Part shown: piece after piece, positions 48,007-56,037 of the stretch
Numbering within the stretch: position 1 is the first letter of the stretch
How the letters are laid out: every line of letters begins with the position of its first letter
From: DAOTVX01 sp034436015
GTDB lineage: Bacteria; Chloroflexota; Anaerolineae; Anaerolineales; Villigracilaceae
Reading direction: 5' to 3'
Length of the DNA stretch: 56,037 nucleotides
NCBI GenBank assembly: GCA_034436015.1
Contig: DAOTWG010000001.1
Location: 1-56,037 of the forward strand
Notes under the pieces: generated by a model
Databases searched by the model: none
What the model was told of the DNA's origin: nothing
The model's input: only the letters and a program-made list of their open reading frames with translations
Program-made: the position numbers and the translations under genes

Positions 48007-48317
48007 CGCGCTACCTTGCCGATGACTGCCGTCTCGCCCAGCACCGGCTCGTAAAAGCAACGGCATCCCAGGGGATGCGAACAAGCCAAATGCGGCAAGG
48101 CAGGCACGGCGTCTTTAGGATACGTCCCAAACAATTCCTGACAGGCCGGGCAGGCATCTTGCGCCATAGAAAGGCGGATGGCGCGCACGCGCGGGTTCCC
48201 TTGCAAACGGCGCAACGCCACGGCCCGACTCGAGAAGAGGGATAGCTCTGCTCCGCAGTGCGCGCAGGTTGACGCCGTATCGGGAGAAGTGGCATTGCAC
48301 CGAGAACATGTTTGCAT
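48003..48317 (-). CDS. small zinc-ribbon protein
   Basis: A 104-residue protein. The N-terminal zinc ribbon has CSRC and CAHC (about 4-7 and 18-21). A third CPAC lies near 56-59, and there is a Cys/His-rich end with HLACSHPLGCRCFYEPVL. ATG 48317 is chosen because GGAGGTG stands just upstream; the longer frame to 48437 lacks a site. The C-terminal Cys/His motif looks conserved and could be a second metal site. I do not know a function. It sits alone between two plus-strand units. Confidence 0.75.
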   Translation of the reverse strand: MQTCSRCNATSPDTASTCAHCGAELSLFSSRAVALRRLQGNPRVRAIRLSMAQDACPACQELFGTYPKDAVPALPHLACSHPLGCRCFYEPVLGETAVIGKVAR

Positions 48318-48501
48318 AAGGCACCTCCAATCGAACTCGGATTGTACCTTAACCCGGCAAGGATGCAAGGAAATTGGGGACAAGTGGGCATGCAAGAGGT
48401 GTCGGCGCTCTAGCCTTTCTGCGGACACGGGGACCAAAAGAACAGCCGGCTCTCAGCAGCCGGAGTTGATCTCCCCGACAGCCGAGATGATCGTTTTTCT
48501 A

Positions 48502-48549
48502 TGGTACAATTTACGCCTGGAGCGTTGTACCCTTCGCTCCCGATTTTTT
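48502..48549 (+). promoter_or_regulatory. extended -10 promoter and attenuator-like hairpin in the rplI leader
   Basis: TG-G-TACAAT (48502-48510) is followed by GGAGCG (48519-48524) pairing with CGCTCC (48535-48540), then CG and six T (48543-48548). This is an intrinsic terminator shape inside the leader, before the rplI ATG at 48573. It could attenuate transcription. Confidence 0.6.
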
Positions 48550-48572
48550 CTCAGAAAGAAAGGGCTTGTATC

Positions 48573-49118
48573 ATGAAAGTACTTCTCATCAAAGACGTGT
48601 ACAAACTTGGACGCGCCGGGGATATCAAACGCGTCGCTGACGGCTATGGCCGCAACTACCTCATTCCCCAGGGCTTGGCCGTGCCGGCGACCGAGGGCGC
48701 GCTGAAACAGGCCGAGCGGATTCGCCAGAAAGCTGCCGCGCAGCGCGCTATCCTCAACGAGGAAATGGCCGCAGTCGCCGAGAAACTCCAAGGGCTAACA
48801 CTTGTCTTCGCCGCGCGGGCCGGCGAAACCGGCAAACTCTACGGTTCTATCACCGCCCAGGATGTGGCCGAGGCCTTGCAGGAGAAGATCGGCTATGCCA
48901 TCAAACGGCAAATGCTCGAAATGCAACCCCTGCGCACGCTCGGCGAGCATACAGTGCAGGTGCGGCTGACGATGGACCTTATCCCGCAAATCCGCGTTCT
49001 TATCCACCGCGAGGGCGAGGAAACGCCGTTGCCCTCCCCTGGCCAGCCGGCAGAAGAACAGCAGGAGACGGTCGCTGCGGCGTCCGCAGAAGAGACGATC
49101 TCCGCGTCCCAAGGTTAG
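48573..49118 (+). CDS. rplI: 50S ribosomal protein L9
   Basis: L9 (181 residues) binds 23S rRNA and helps keep the reading frame. The N-terminal domain is canonical (MKVLLIKDVYKLGRAGDI, then VADGYGRNYLIPQGLAVPAT). The long connecting helix and C-terminal domain (LYGSITAQDVAEALQ) follow. It has an acidic extra tail of about 30 residues (after REGEE) not found in most L9. ATG 48573 begins the conserved sequence; upstream codons are leader. The usual neighbours rpsF, ssb and rpsR are absent. Instead rodZ, rimO and ftsH follow. Confidence 0.97.
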   Translation: MKVLLIKDVYKLGRAGDIKRVADGYGRNYLIPQGLAVPATEGALKQAERIRQKAAAQRAILNEEMAAVAEKLQGLTLVFAARAGETGKLYGSITAQDVAEALQEKIGYAIKRQMLEMQPLRTLGEHTVQVRLTMDLIPQIRVLIHREGEETPLPSPGQPAEEQQETVAAASAEETISASQG

Positions 49119-49126
49119 CGCTACTG

Positions 49127-49170
49127 CCATCGCCGGCCCCCTTCTCAACGGACACCGGTGATGGTCTTTT
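49127..49170 (+). terminator. terminator-like hairpin between rplI and rodZ-like gene
   Basis: CCATCGCCGG (49127-49136) pairs with CCGGTGATGG (49155-49164), with one G-U, followed by TCTTTT. It ends 8 bases before the next start codon, so some read-through is likely. Confidence 0.65.
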
Positions 49171-49177
49171 CTATGCC

Positions 49178-50554
49178 ATGTCCTCGGAGATTGGTGCCCG
49201 TCTTCAGCAAGCGCGTCAGGCAAAGAATCTGACAATCGAACAGATCGCGCGCGCGACGCGTCTGCGCCCCCATCACATTCAGGCGATGGAGGAGGGACGT
49301 TTAGAGGTCTTGCCCTCGCCGACCCAGGCGCGCGCGTTCCTGCGCATCTATGCCGAGTACTTGGGGCTATCGTTCGAGGAACTTATAGCCCCGGCGAAGG
49401 ACAAGGAGGTTCCTTCGCCTGCTCCTGCTGCCGCGAATCGGTCGGTTGACCAGCCTATGCAACGAACCGGGCCGCAAGCGAAGCATACGGTTCGCGCGCA
49501 CAGCCTGTGGCGACGCGCGCCTGCCACAATCTCCGAACCGCCGCCTGCACCGCACGAAATGCCTCCCTCTCTGTCGCCTGCTGATGAAGAGGAAGCACCG
49601 TCGGAAGAGACGCTCACTCTTCAAGATGCACACGCGATCTTCCGCTCCATTGGCGAGACTCTGCGCCAACAGAGGGAGACCCTTAGCCTGACGCGCGAGG
49701 ATGTGGCCAGGCAAATCCGCCTGCGACCACAGGCCATTCAGGCATTGGAGGAGGGGAATCTGGATGTTCTCTCTTCCCCTGTGCAGGCGCGAGGGATGCT
49801 GCGCGTGTACACCGACTTCCTGGGACTGGATACGAGAGCTTTGCTCCTGCGCTTTGCCGAGGGATTGCAGCGGCAACATCAGGAGCACCTGGCTGCCACA
49901 TCTACGCCTCGCTCCAAGCGTCCCCGCGCGCGGCGACTGCCGGCTTTTGTGACCGGCGATCTGCTCGGCGGCGCGTTTCTTATCCTCGCCTTGATCGGCG
50001 CAGTCATCTGGGGTGCCGACCAGGTAAGCCGCTTGGATCAGCGCGCCGCGCCGACATCCACGCTTCCCCCCATCTCCGAAGTCTTGCTCAGCACACCGAT
50101 CGCCGCAGGAGACGACACTGCTCCCCCGACAACTGACACGGCATTGCCGCTCTCTGGAAACCATAGAACAAATCCCACTGCGCTTGAGACAGTCATAGCG
50201 GAGGGGAAAGTGCAAGTAGTCATTGTGGCCTTACAACGCGTCTGGGTGCGCGTGATCGTAGACGGGCGCGTTGTTCAAGAAGGCAGATTACTGCCCGGTC
50301 AGGCCTATCCGTTTGGCGGTCAGGAACGCATCGAGGTCCTGACCGGAAATGCCGCCGCGATTCAAATCCTCTACAATCAACAGGACCTGGGTGTGATCGG
50401 CTCTATCGGTGAAGTGGTGGATTTAGTCTTCACAGCCGGCGGAGTCCAGACTCCAACGCCGACGACAACACCCACGCCAACAGCAAGCCCATCGCCGACC
50501 ATCACGCCGCGTCCTTCGCCCACGCCACGACCCTCTGCCACACCGCGTCCATGA
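49178..50554 (+). CDS. RodZ-like protein with two helix-turn-helix domains
   Basis: A 458-residue bitopic membrane protein. Two RodZ-type HTH domains lie in the cytoplasm: one at about 1-70 (IGARLQQARQAKNLTIEQIA) and another at about 155-225 (IGETLRQQRETLSLTREDVA). A Pro/Ala-rich linker joins them. A membrane helix (about 262-282, LLGGAFLILALIGAVIWG) follows. The outer part has a DUF4115-like beta domain (about 340-425, VWVRVIVDGRVVQEGRLLPGQ) and a TPTP-type disordered tail. RodZ normally has one HTH domain and links MreB to the cell-elongation machine. It overlaps rimO by 4 bases. Confidence 0.88.
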   Translation: MSSEIGARLQQARQAKNLTIEQIARATRLRPHHIQAMEEGRLEVLPSPTQARAFLRIYAEYLGLSFEELIAPAKDKEVPSPAPAAANRSVDQPMQRTGPQAKHTVRAHSLWRRAPATISEPPPAPHEMPPSLSPADEEEAPSEETLTLQDAHAIFRSIGETLRQQRETLSLTREDVARQIRLRPQAIQALEEGNLDVLSSPVQARGMLRVYTDFLGLDTRALLLRFAEGLQRQHQEHLAATSTPRSKRPRARRLPAFVTGDLLGGAFLILALIGAVIWGADQVSRLDQRAAPTSTLPPISEVLLSTPIAAGDDTAPPTTDTALPLSGNHRTNPTALETVIAEGKVQVVIVALQRVWVRVIVDGRVVQEGRLLPGQAYPFGGQERIEVLTGNAAAIQILYNQQDLGVIGSIGEVVDLVFTAGGVQTPTPTTTPTPTASPSPTITPRPSPTPRPSATPRP

Positions 50555-51912
50555 AACCCTTGACGTTTCACATTACTTCGCTAGGATGCGCCAAGAACAA
50601 CGTGGATTCCGACTCCATGGCCCGGTTGCTCGAGCAGGAAGGGTGCTGCGCCGTGAGGACACCGCAGAACGCCGATGTGATCATCGTGAACACCTGCGGC
50701 TTCATCGAGCCGGCCCGCGAGGAATCTTACTCGGTGTTGCGCGCGCTGGCGCAAGCCAAACGCCCAGGGCAATGGCTGATCGCCGCCGGATGTCTGACGC
50801 AACGCTATGGGCTGGAAGTGGCGCGACGCGTGCCCGGCATAGACGGCATCCTCGGCGCCCGGCGCTGGATGGACATCGTGGAGGTCGTGCAAACACTGCG
50901 GCAGAGACCGGCAGGACGCACGCGTGGAGAACCGGTCTGTCATCTTCCGCCGGTAGCGACGATCGGTCAGGACGAGAGAGGAGTCTTGCGCGCCTCGCTG
51001 GCCGGCGCAAGTGCCTACCTGAAAATCGCCGATGGTTGTGACCGCCCTTGCGCCTTTTGCGCTATTCCCCTCATTAAAGGTCCGGCTGTAAGCCGCCCAC
51101 TGGCCGTTCTTGTGGAAGAAGCACGTCTGCTGCAAGCGCGCGGGGTGCGCGAACTCATTCTCATTGCACAGGATACGACCGCCTACGGTCAGGACCTGGG
51201 CATGAAGAACGGCCTGGCAACCTTGCTCAAATCCATCTTGCACGCGGCGCCACAAATTGATTGGATTCGCATCCTATATGCTTTTCCGGGGGCTGTAAGC
51301 GAGGAGATCCTCGAACTCATGGCGAATGAGCCACGCATCCTGCCCTATCTGGACATCCCTCTGCAACACGCCCATCCGGACACGCTGCGTCGGATGCGCC
51401 GCCCGGCGAACATGGATTGGGTGCGTCGCGCGTTGCAGAACATGCGGCAGGTCATCCCCTCGCTTGCCATCCGCACGGCGTTCATCGTCGGCTATCCGGG
51501 CGAGACCGAAGCGGAATTCCAGACCCTGCTCGATTTCGTGCGCGAAATGCGTTTCGACCGGGTGGGCGTTTTCCAATACTCGTACGAAGTCGGCACACCA
51601 GCCACCGCCCTGGGCGATCCAATACCCGCCGAAGTGAAAGAGGAACGTTACCAACGTTTGATGGAATTGCAGCAATCTATTTCCCTGCAACGCAATCAAA
51701 CGTTCGTCGGGAAACGTCTGGAGGTATTGGTCGAGGGATATAGCAAAGGCGGTCGGCGGCGTGGGGTAGAACTCACGGTAGGCCGGTCCTACCGCGATGC
51801 TCCCGAAATCGATGGCCTCGTGCTCATAGAAGGTCAAGCGGCGATAGGCGCTATCGTTCCGGTGCGCATCACCGGCGCTATGGCCTACGATTTAGTCGGA
51901 CGGCTGGATTAA
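50551..51912 (+). CDS. rimO: ribosomal protein S12 methylthiotransferase RimO
   Basis: The 453-residue radical SAM enzyme adds a methylthio group to a conserved Asp of ribosomal protein S12. The N-terminal cluster cysteines are SLGCAKNN, NTCGFIEPA and AAGCLTQRY. The radical SAM motif is CDRPCAFCAIP (about 163-170), followed by DIPLQHAHPDTLRRM and the TRAM domain at the end (about 390-450). Length and motif order separate RimO from MiaB. Start ATG overlaps the RodZ-like gene by ATGA. Confidence 0.96.
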   Translation: MKPLTFHITSLGCAKNNVDSDSMARLLEQEGCCAVRTPQNADVIIVNTCGFIEPAREESYSVLRALAQAKRPGQWLIAAGCLTQRYGLEVARRVPGIDGILGARRWMDIVEVVQTLRQRPAGRTRGEPVCHLPPVATIGQDERGVLRASLAGASAYLKIADGCDRPCAFCAIPLIKGPAVSRPLAVLVEEARLLQARGVRELILIAQDTTAYGQDLGMKNGLATLLKSILHAAPQIDWIRILYAFPGAVSEEILELMANEPRILPYLDIPLQHAHPDTLRRMRRPANMDWVRRALQNMRQVIPSLAIRTAFIVGYPGETEAEFQTLLDFVREMRFDRVGVFQYSYEVGTPATALGDPIPAEVKEERYQRLMELQQSISLQRNQTFVGKRLEVLVEGYSKGGRRRGVELTVGRSYRDAPEIDGLVLIEGQAAIGAIVPVRITGAMAYDLVGRLD

Positions 51913-51924
51913 TAAGGACTCTTG

Positions 51925-51950
51925 CCGCAAGGCATGATGTGTCCTTGCGG
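51925..51950 (+). terminator. hairpin after rimO
   Basis: CCGCAAGG (51925-51932) pairs with CCTTGCGG (51943-51950). No T-run follows, so strength is uncertain. Confidence 0.5.
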
Positions 51951-51998
51951 AATCTGGGGACTTTGGACAGGCTTTCTAACCAATCTCTTGCTTCTCTC

Positions 51999-52007
51999 TG
52001 GTATAAT
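51999..52007 (+). promoter_or_regulatory. extended -10 promoter of ftsH
   Basis: TG-G-TATAAT (51999-52007), about 22 bases before the GTG start, with AGGAGG between. No good -35 is seen. Confidence 0.7.
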
Positions 52008-52028
52008 CACCTTTGCAGGAGGTACTTT

Positions 52029-53906
52029 GTGAATCAACAGAGAAGCTCGTCTTATGTGATTTGGGTGTTGCTTCTTCTCTCGCTCCTGGCCATGTTGTAT
52101 TTCAACTTTGGTCAGAGGTCCGCAGAGAATAGTGTGCTTACCATCAATCAGGTAGCGGCCGACTTACAAGCCGGCGGGCGTATTTCGCGCATTATCGTCG
52201 AGAGCAACAATACGCTACGCGTGATTTACAAGAGCGGTAGTTCAACCATTGAGCGAAAATCGCAGAAAGAGCCTGAAACGACGTTGGTGGATCAACTGTT
52301 GAAACTTGGCGTCTCGCCGGCAAAACTTCAGGCGGCAAATGTCGCCATCGAGGTTAGGCCGCCCAGTTTCTGGAGCAACCTTCTGGGGGCAGGCCTCTAT
52401 CTCTTGCCATTGCTTGGCACGCTGCTCTTGTTCTGGTTTATCTTTCGTCAGGCGCAGGGAAGCAACAATGCCGCGCTTTCCTTTGGCAAATCACGCGCTC
52501 GTATGTTCACCGGCGCTCATCCTACGGTAACATTCAGCGACGTGGCCGGCGTGGATGAAGCCAAAGAGGAATTGCGTGAAGTCGTCGAGTTCTTGCGCGA
52601 ACCGCAAAAGTTCATCCAACTCGGAGCGCGAATCCCGAAAGGTGTTCTGCTCATCGGCCCACCGGGGACGGGCAAAACCCTCATGGCCAAAGCGGTCTCC
52701 GGAGAGGCCGGCGTACCTTTCTTCTCTATCTCCGGCTCAGAATTCGTGGAGATGTTCGTGGGCGTGGGCGCCAGTCGCGTGCGCGATCTGTTCGACCAGG
52801 CCAAACGCCATAGCCCTTGCATCGTCTTCGTGGACGAGATCGACGCGGTCGGGCGTCAGCGCGGCGCCGGCCTCGGCGGCAGCCATGACGAACGGGAACA
52901 GACCCTCAACCAGTTGCTTGTCGAGATGGACGGCTTCGACACCGATACGAACATCATCATCATTGCTGCTACCAACCGTCCCGACATCCTGGATCCGGCC
53001 CTGCTACGTCCTGGGCGCTTCGATCGGCGCATCACCCTCGACCGCCCTGATGTGAAGGGTCGCGAGGCCATCTTGCGCGTGCACGTCAAAGGAAAACCGC
53101 TCGCTCCTGATGTGGACCTGGCATCTATTGCGCGCGGCACGCCGGGCTTCGTTGGCGCCGATCTGGAGAACACCGTCAACGAAGCGGCCATCCTGGCCGC
53201 GCGGCGCAACAAGCGCGCCATTGAGCAGGCAGAATTTGAGGAGGCCATCGAGCGCGTCATCATGGGGCCCGAGCGCAAAAGCCGCCTCATCAGCGACGAG
53301 GAAAAACGCATTATCGCTTATCACGAGGCCGGCCACGCGGTGGTGACCACCGCCCTGCCCGAAGCCGACCCGGTGCAAAAGATTACGATCGTCAGCCGCG
53401 GGCAGGCCAGCGGAATCACTTGGTTCCGGCCGGAAGAGGATCGCGTGCTGATCTCGCGCAAGAAGATGATGGCCATGCTGGCCTCCTCGCTGGGCGGACG
53501 CGCGGCCGAGGCCGAGGTCTTCGATGACATCACTTCCGGCGCAGCAAACGACCTAGAGCAAGTCACACGCATCGCCCGCACCATGGTCACGCGCTGGGGG
53601 ATGAGCGAGAAGCTGGGACCACTGGTGTATGGCCAGAAGGAAGAATTGATCTTCCTGGGACGCGAGATCGCCGAGCAACGTGACTATTCGGAAGCGGTCG
53701 CGGAGCAGATCGACCATGAGGTGCGTCGTATCGTGGACGAAGCCTATCGGCAGGCCATTCAAATTCTGCGCCAATACCGCAAGGAACTGGACGCTGTGGC
53801 AAATCGGTTGCTCGAAGTCGAAACGCTCACACGCGAAGAGTTCGAAAAAATCTTCCCCCCGCCCTTCCCTAAGCGCAGCAGCACTCCCCAACCCGTCGCG
53901 GCGTGA
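52029..53906 (+). CDS. ftsH: ATP-dependent zinc metalloprotease FtsH
   Basis: A 625-residue membrane AAA+ protease that degrades membrane and soluble proteins. Two transmembrane helices (about 9-25 and 120-140) flank the periplasmic domain. The AAA module has Walker A GPPGTGKT, Walker B IVFVDEID, the pore motif FVEMFVG and the second region of homology TNRPDILDPALLRPGRFD. The zinc site is HEAGH (about 425-429) with its third ligand in FDDITSGAANDLEQ. The start is GTG 52029, preceded by AGGAGG; an open frame to 51939 adds unrelated codons. An ancient partner, the SPFH protein, is encoded at 42859. Confidence 0.97.
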   Translation: MNQQRSSSYVIWVLLLLSLLAMLYFNFGQRSAENSVLTINQVAADLQAGGRISRIIVESNNTLRVIYKSGSSTIERKSQKEPETTLVDQLLKLGVSPAKLQAANVAIEVRPPSFWSNLLGAGLYLLPLLGTLLLFWFIFRQAQGSNNAALSFGKSRARMFTGAHPTVTFSDVAGVDEAKEELREVVEFLREPQKFIQLGARIPKGVLLIGPPGTGKTLMAKAVSGEAGVPFFSISGSEFVEMFVGVGASRVRDLFDQAKRHSPCIVFVDEIDAVGRQRGAGLGGSHDEREQTLNQLLVEMDGFDTDTNIIIIAATNRPDILDPALLRPGRFDRRITLDRPDVKGREAILRVHVKGKPLAPDVDLASIARGTPGFVGADLENTVNEAAILAARRNKRAIEQAEFEEAIERVIMGPERKSRLISDEEKRIIAYHEAGHAVVTTALPEADPVQKITIVSRGQASGITWFRPEEDRVLISRKKMMAMLASSLGGRAAEAEVFDDITSGAANDLEQVTRIARTMVTRWGMSEKLGPLVYGQKEELIFLGREIAEQRDYSEAVAEQIDHEVRRIVDEAYRQAIQILRQYRKELDAVANRLLEVETLTREEFEKIFPPPFPKRSSTPQPVAA

Positions 53907-53907
53907 G

Positions 53908-53928
53908 GGAATCTTTGGATTCCTTATT
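53908..53928 (+). terminator. terminator of ftsH
   Basis: GGAATC (53908-53913), loop TTTG, GATTCC (53918-53923), then TTATT. Starts two bases after the ftsH stop. Confidence 0.65.
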
Positions 53929-54013
53929 GGGCAGCTTTCCAAGAGAGTAGCAAGTTCCTCCGAGGGGCGGGATATTAGAACATTAGTTCGCCATTGTAGC
54001 TCGGAGATGAGCT

Positions 54014-55081
54014 ATGAGTAGCATGGTTGAGGAAGTTGACTTCAAGATAGAGCGATTGCCCAAGGGTTGCAGGATAAGTTCCGCGAACTTTACGCAAATG
54101 GCAACAGTAAAGAGCCTATTCAGTATTTGCGTCCCAACGAAATCTATTTGGAAGACGCGAGACATCTCTTGCCCCAAATAGAGCCGAATATAGCATTGCT
54201 CTAAGCGTTTGGTCACCACCCTATTTCGTTGGTAAAGAATATGAGGCCCATCTATCTTTAGAAGATTAGCAGGACCTTCTAAAGACGGTTATTCGTCTTC
54301 ATTTCGCAATAGTCAAACCGGGGGGATTTTTGGTGATTAATATAGCCGATATTCTAGTCTTTAAGGATCCTTCTATGCCTCGCATTCAAGCTGAAGCGGT
54401 GAACAGAAAGCGGTCGCCTGTCACAAGAGAAGATGTATTGAGAGCTAGGGCTGAGCATCCTGACTATAATCGCTATCAGCTGGCCAAGCTCCTCGGCTGT
54501 AGCGAGCAAACCATAGATCGACGGCTTCATGGGAACAACATACGCGGTGGAAAATACGAATTGCAAACGCGCGTCAAGACTGTGGGAGGCCTTGTAGAGG
54601 AATGGGCATTGAGTGCTGGGTTTTATCCGTATGATCGTCGGGTTTGGGTGAAAGATGCTGCTTGGGAAAACTCGCAGTGGGCAAGTCTCTCCTATCGATC
54701 TTGTAGACGAGTTTGAGTATCTATATTATTCCTTCTGGAAACCAGGCATTACCAAGTTTGAATAGAAAAAGACTCTCTGCTGACGAATGGAAGAATTGGG
54801 GCTCTAGGGAAGTGTGGTATTTCCCCTCTGTAAGAGCGAATGACGATCATGAGGCCAAATTCCCCGTAGAATTGCCTACTAGGGCAATTCGATTGCTTAC
54901 TGACCCTGGCGATATTGTGCTTGATTGCTTTATGGGAAGTGGGACAACCGCAGCAGCAGCCATTCGCGAAAATCGGCAGTGCATCGGAATAGAAATCCTG
55001 GAAAAATATGTAAACTTGGCGCGCCAAAGAGTTTCAGTGGAGATCTTACTACAGAGAGGTAACAATGCTCCTCAAGCCTGA
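54014..55081 (+). pseudogene. broken beta-class DNA methyltransferase (probable N4-cytosine), with internal HTH insert
   Basis: Joining frames gives one methyltransferase of about 350 residues. GGAG precedes ATG 54014. Coding moves frame at about 54048 (then AIAQGLQDKFRELYANG) and at about 54190 (then SVWSPPYFVGKEYE). It meets an in-frame TAG at 54267, continues in the open frame 54330-54716, and shifts again near 54695 and 54760. Motif IV is SPPY (54213-54224), the form usual for N4-cytosine enzymes. Motif I, DCFMGSGTT (54923-54949), lies after it: the beta-class order. Between them is an HTH-like segment (YQLAKLLGCSEQTIDRRL). Four frameshifts and a stop mean no active enzyme. The endonuclease remnant overlaps its end. 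Confidence 0.85.
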
Positions 55082-55780
55082 AGACCTTTGACATGATTTG
55101 GATCGTCTTGAAGAAATCGAAAAAGTGACCCTGCGGCTGGCAACCCAGGCGATCTGCGATTACAGAGAGACGGCGCTTGAAATCTTTCGCGAAGAAGGCG
55201 ATCTGGTTTCGGATATTGGCGAAGACATAACGCGAGAGGCTCTAGATCGGCTGGGAATGCCTAGGATTGACCAACGGCTCTTTGGCAAGGTGGATTACAA
55301 GCGTGCTTGTTATTTGTTTCACCCGGACTACGCAATTAAGCAAGCCCTTTTTGTGGATTCAAAAGCAGAGAAAGTGAGCGGACAAGGCACGGCAACTTTG
55401 CAGATATCTCAGCTTTCCATGGCTGTTATGCAAATTCGTTCTGGGCAACCAGTAAACGTTCAGGGCAAAATGCCAACAGTGATTACCTTGAGAGGCAAGA
55501 CATATTTGACCACAACTTTGTTTGTGAAATACAACTACGACGAGGAAGAAAATGGCGCTCATACCCTCACGAGCATTGTTGTGGCTGCTGTCCCCAATGG
55601 TATGTTGCAAAACAGGTACAATCCTACTCCACAAGATACGATTTGGATTGCAGGACGCAATGCTCCTTTTTAGGGGAAGAGTTTAGGGTTCGTTTGAGTT
55701 TTTCACGCCTAAAGCAAAAAGCAGGCTGGCGTGTGCAAACTATCCTGATGCCACCTGCTCCATTCCACTGGAGTTCGTAA
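55065..55780 (+). pseudogene. broken SfiI-like type II restriction endonuclease
   Basis: From ATG 55065 (MLLKPEDL, with GAGAGG upstream) an in-frame TGA occurs at 55089, and the frame continues open to 55673. The product shares a run of landmarks with SfiI as I recall it: a VDYKR segment, the PD-(D/E)xK-type core FVDSKAEK, a TLQISQLSM stretch, FVKYNY, and NGMLQNRYNP near the end. A one-base loss in the T-run at about 55667 makes a premature stop. The next frame continues GEEFRVRLSFSRLKQKAGWR to TAA 55778. SfiI cuts GGCC-N5-GGCC as a tetramer. The target here is not proven, and the enzyme should be inactive or reduced. Confidence 0.78.
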
Positions 55781-55922
55781 CCTTATGCGTCGCCCAACAC
55801 TACGTCCAGCCGACGCGTTTCGCTTGGTTGCCTTCGCTCCCTCGCTCCACATGCATCTGACGCTTACCGTTGAGCAGCGCGAAGGCAAACTCTCGGTAGG
55901 TTCGACCGGCATGGAATCGCGA

Positions 55923-55951
55923 TTGACGATTTTCCTCCCATCTGATAAAAT
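55923..55951 (+). promoter_or_regulatory. promoter of tRNA-Glu
   Basis: TTGACG (55923-55928), 17-base spacer, TAAAAT (55946-55951), 13 bases before the tRNA. The stretch 55781-55922 before it shows no other feature; a 64-codon frame there runs into the tRNA and is not a gene. Confidence 0.75.
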
Positions 55952-55964
55952 CACGCCCGCATCA

Positions 55965-56037
55965 GCCCCCATCGTCTAGCGGCCCAGGACGGGGCCCTCT
56001 CAAGGCCCAAACAGCGGTTCGAGTCCGCTTGGGGGCA
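55965..56037 (+). tRNA. tRNA-Glu (CTC)
   Basis: Acceptor GCCCCCA pairs with TGGGGGC, discriminator A at 56037. Anticodon stem GGGCC/GGCCC encloses CTCTCAA, giving anticodon CTC. The D-arm ATCGTCTAGCGGCCCAGGAC is typical of glutamate tRNAs. The gene ends exactly at the window edge; CCA, if encoded, is outside. Confidence 0.95.

Noticed and set aside
55785..55979. 64-codon frame next to the tRNA-Glu gene
   Set aside because: It runs through the tRNA promoter into the tRNA itself and has no ribosome-binding site.
1..56037. CRISPR arrays, rRNA genes, insertion sequences, prophage
   Set aside because: No regularly spaced short repeats, no rRNA-like stretch, no transposase with terminal repeats and no phage structural genes were seen.
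55965..56037. Taking the last tRNA as tRNA-Leu, matching the leuS T-box specifier CTC
   Set aside because: CTC here is the anticodon, which reads GAG (Glu); the D-arm and the small variable loop are also typical of tRNA-Glu, not Leu.

Overview
The window looks like a chromosomal segment of a Chloroflexota bacterium, most likely Anaerolineae-like. This is an inference from gene content, not from a marker-gene comparison. Supporting traits are a very large TPR protein full of PDWL-type tryptophan motifs, a RodZ-like protein ending in a Thr/Pro-rich outer tail, SOS boxes of the GAAC-N4-GTTC type, a LacI-type binding domain fused to a histidine kinase, and many extended -10 promoters of the TGGTATAAT kind. 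G+C is moderately high. Genes are closely packed and often overlap by ATGA.

Layout. 1-1080: a near-consensus SOS promoter firing left out of the window, then about 1 kb without a convincing gene. 1134-5321 (+): TerB-like protein, GT39-type membrane glycosyltransferase, CPBP protease, CE7 acetyl esterase and a small conserved protein. 5318-17216 (-): a probable carbohydrate unit with a LacI-domain sensor kinase, SIS sugar-phosphate protein, flippase fusion, alpha/beta hydrolase, GH38 alpha-mannosidase, thiamine-binding MTH1187 protein and zinc alcohol dehydrogenase. 17446-22908: the PDWL/TPR protein and ndk (+), then rsfS, thpR and a response regulator (-). 23390-24738: decayed, very G+C-rich genes. 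25215-28551: orphan double-domain ABC permease (+) and M32 carboxypeptidase (-).

28687-33337 (+): recR, then hypA-hypC-hypD-hypE for [NiFe]-hydrogenase maturation and an SDR. No hydrogenase, hypB or hypF lies in the window. 33442-35988 (-): merR and two aldo/keto reductases under a textbook MerR-type palindromic promoter. 36267-37964 (-): HerA-like ATPase. 38106-41399 (+): two tRNA-Ala genes, a T-box leader and leuS. 41491-44492 (-): CorC-like transporter, SPFH protein and ScpB. 44522-48006 (+): two lipoproteins, an RNase H-fold nuclease and a hydrolase. 48573-53906 (+): rplI, a double-HTH RodZ, rimO and ftsH.

54014-55780 is a dead type II restriction-modification pair: a beta-class DNA methyltransferase broken by four frameshifts and a stop, followed by an SfiI-like endonuclease broken by an in-frame stop and a late frameshift. 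It ends about 180 bases before a tRNA-Glu(CTC) gene that finishes exactly at the window edge.

No CRISPR array, rRNA, intact transposase or clear prophage was seen. The strongest regulatory signals are the SOS promoter at the left edge, the MerR operator at 36021-36040, the leuS T-box, and hairpins in the leaders of ndk and rplI. The most unusual protein architectures are the flippase fusion, the LacI-domain kinase, the PDWL/TPR protein, the double-HTH RodZ and a LeuS with a domain-sized insertion.
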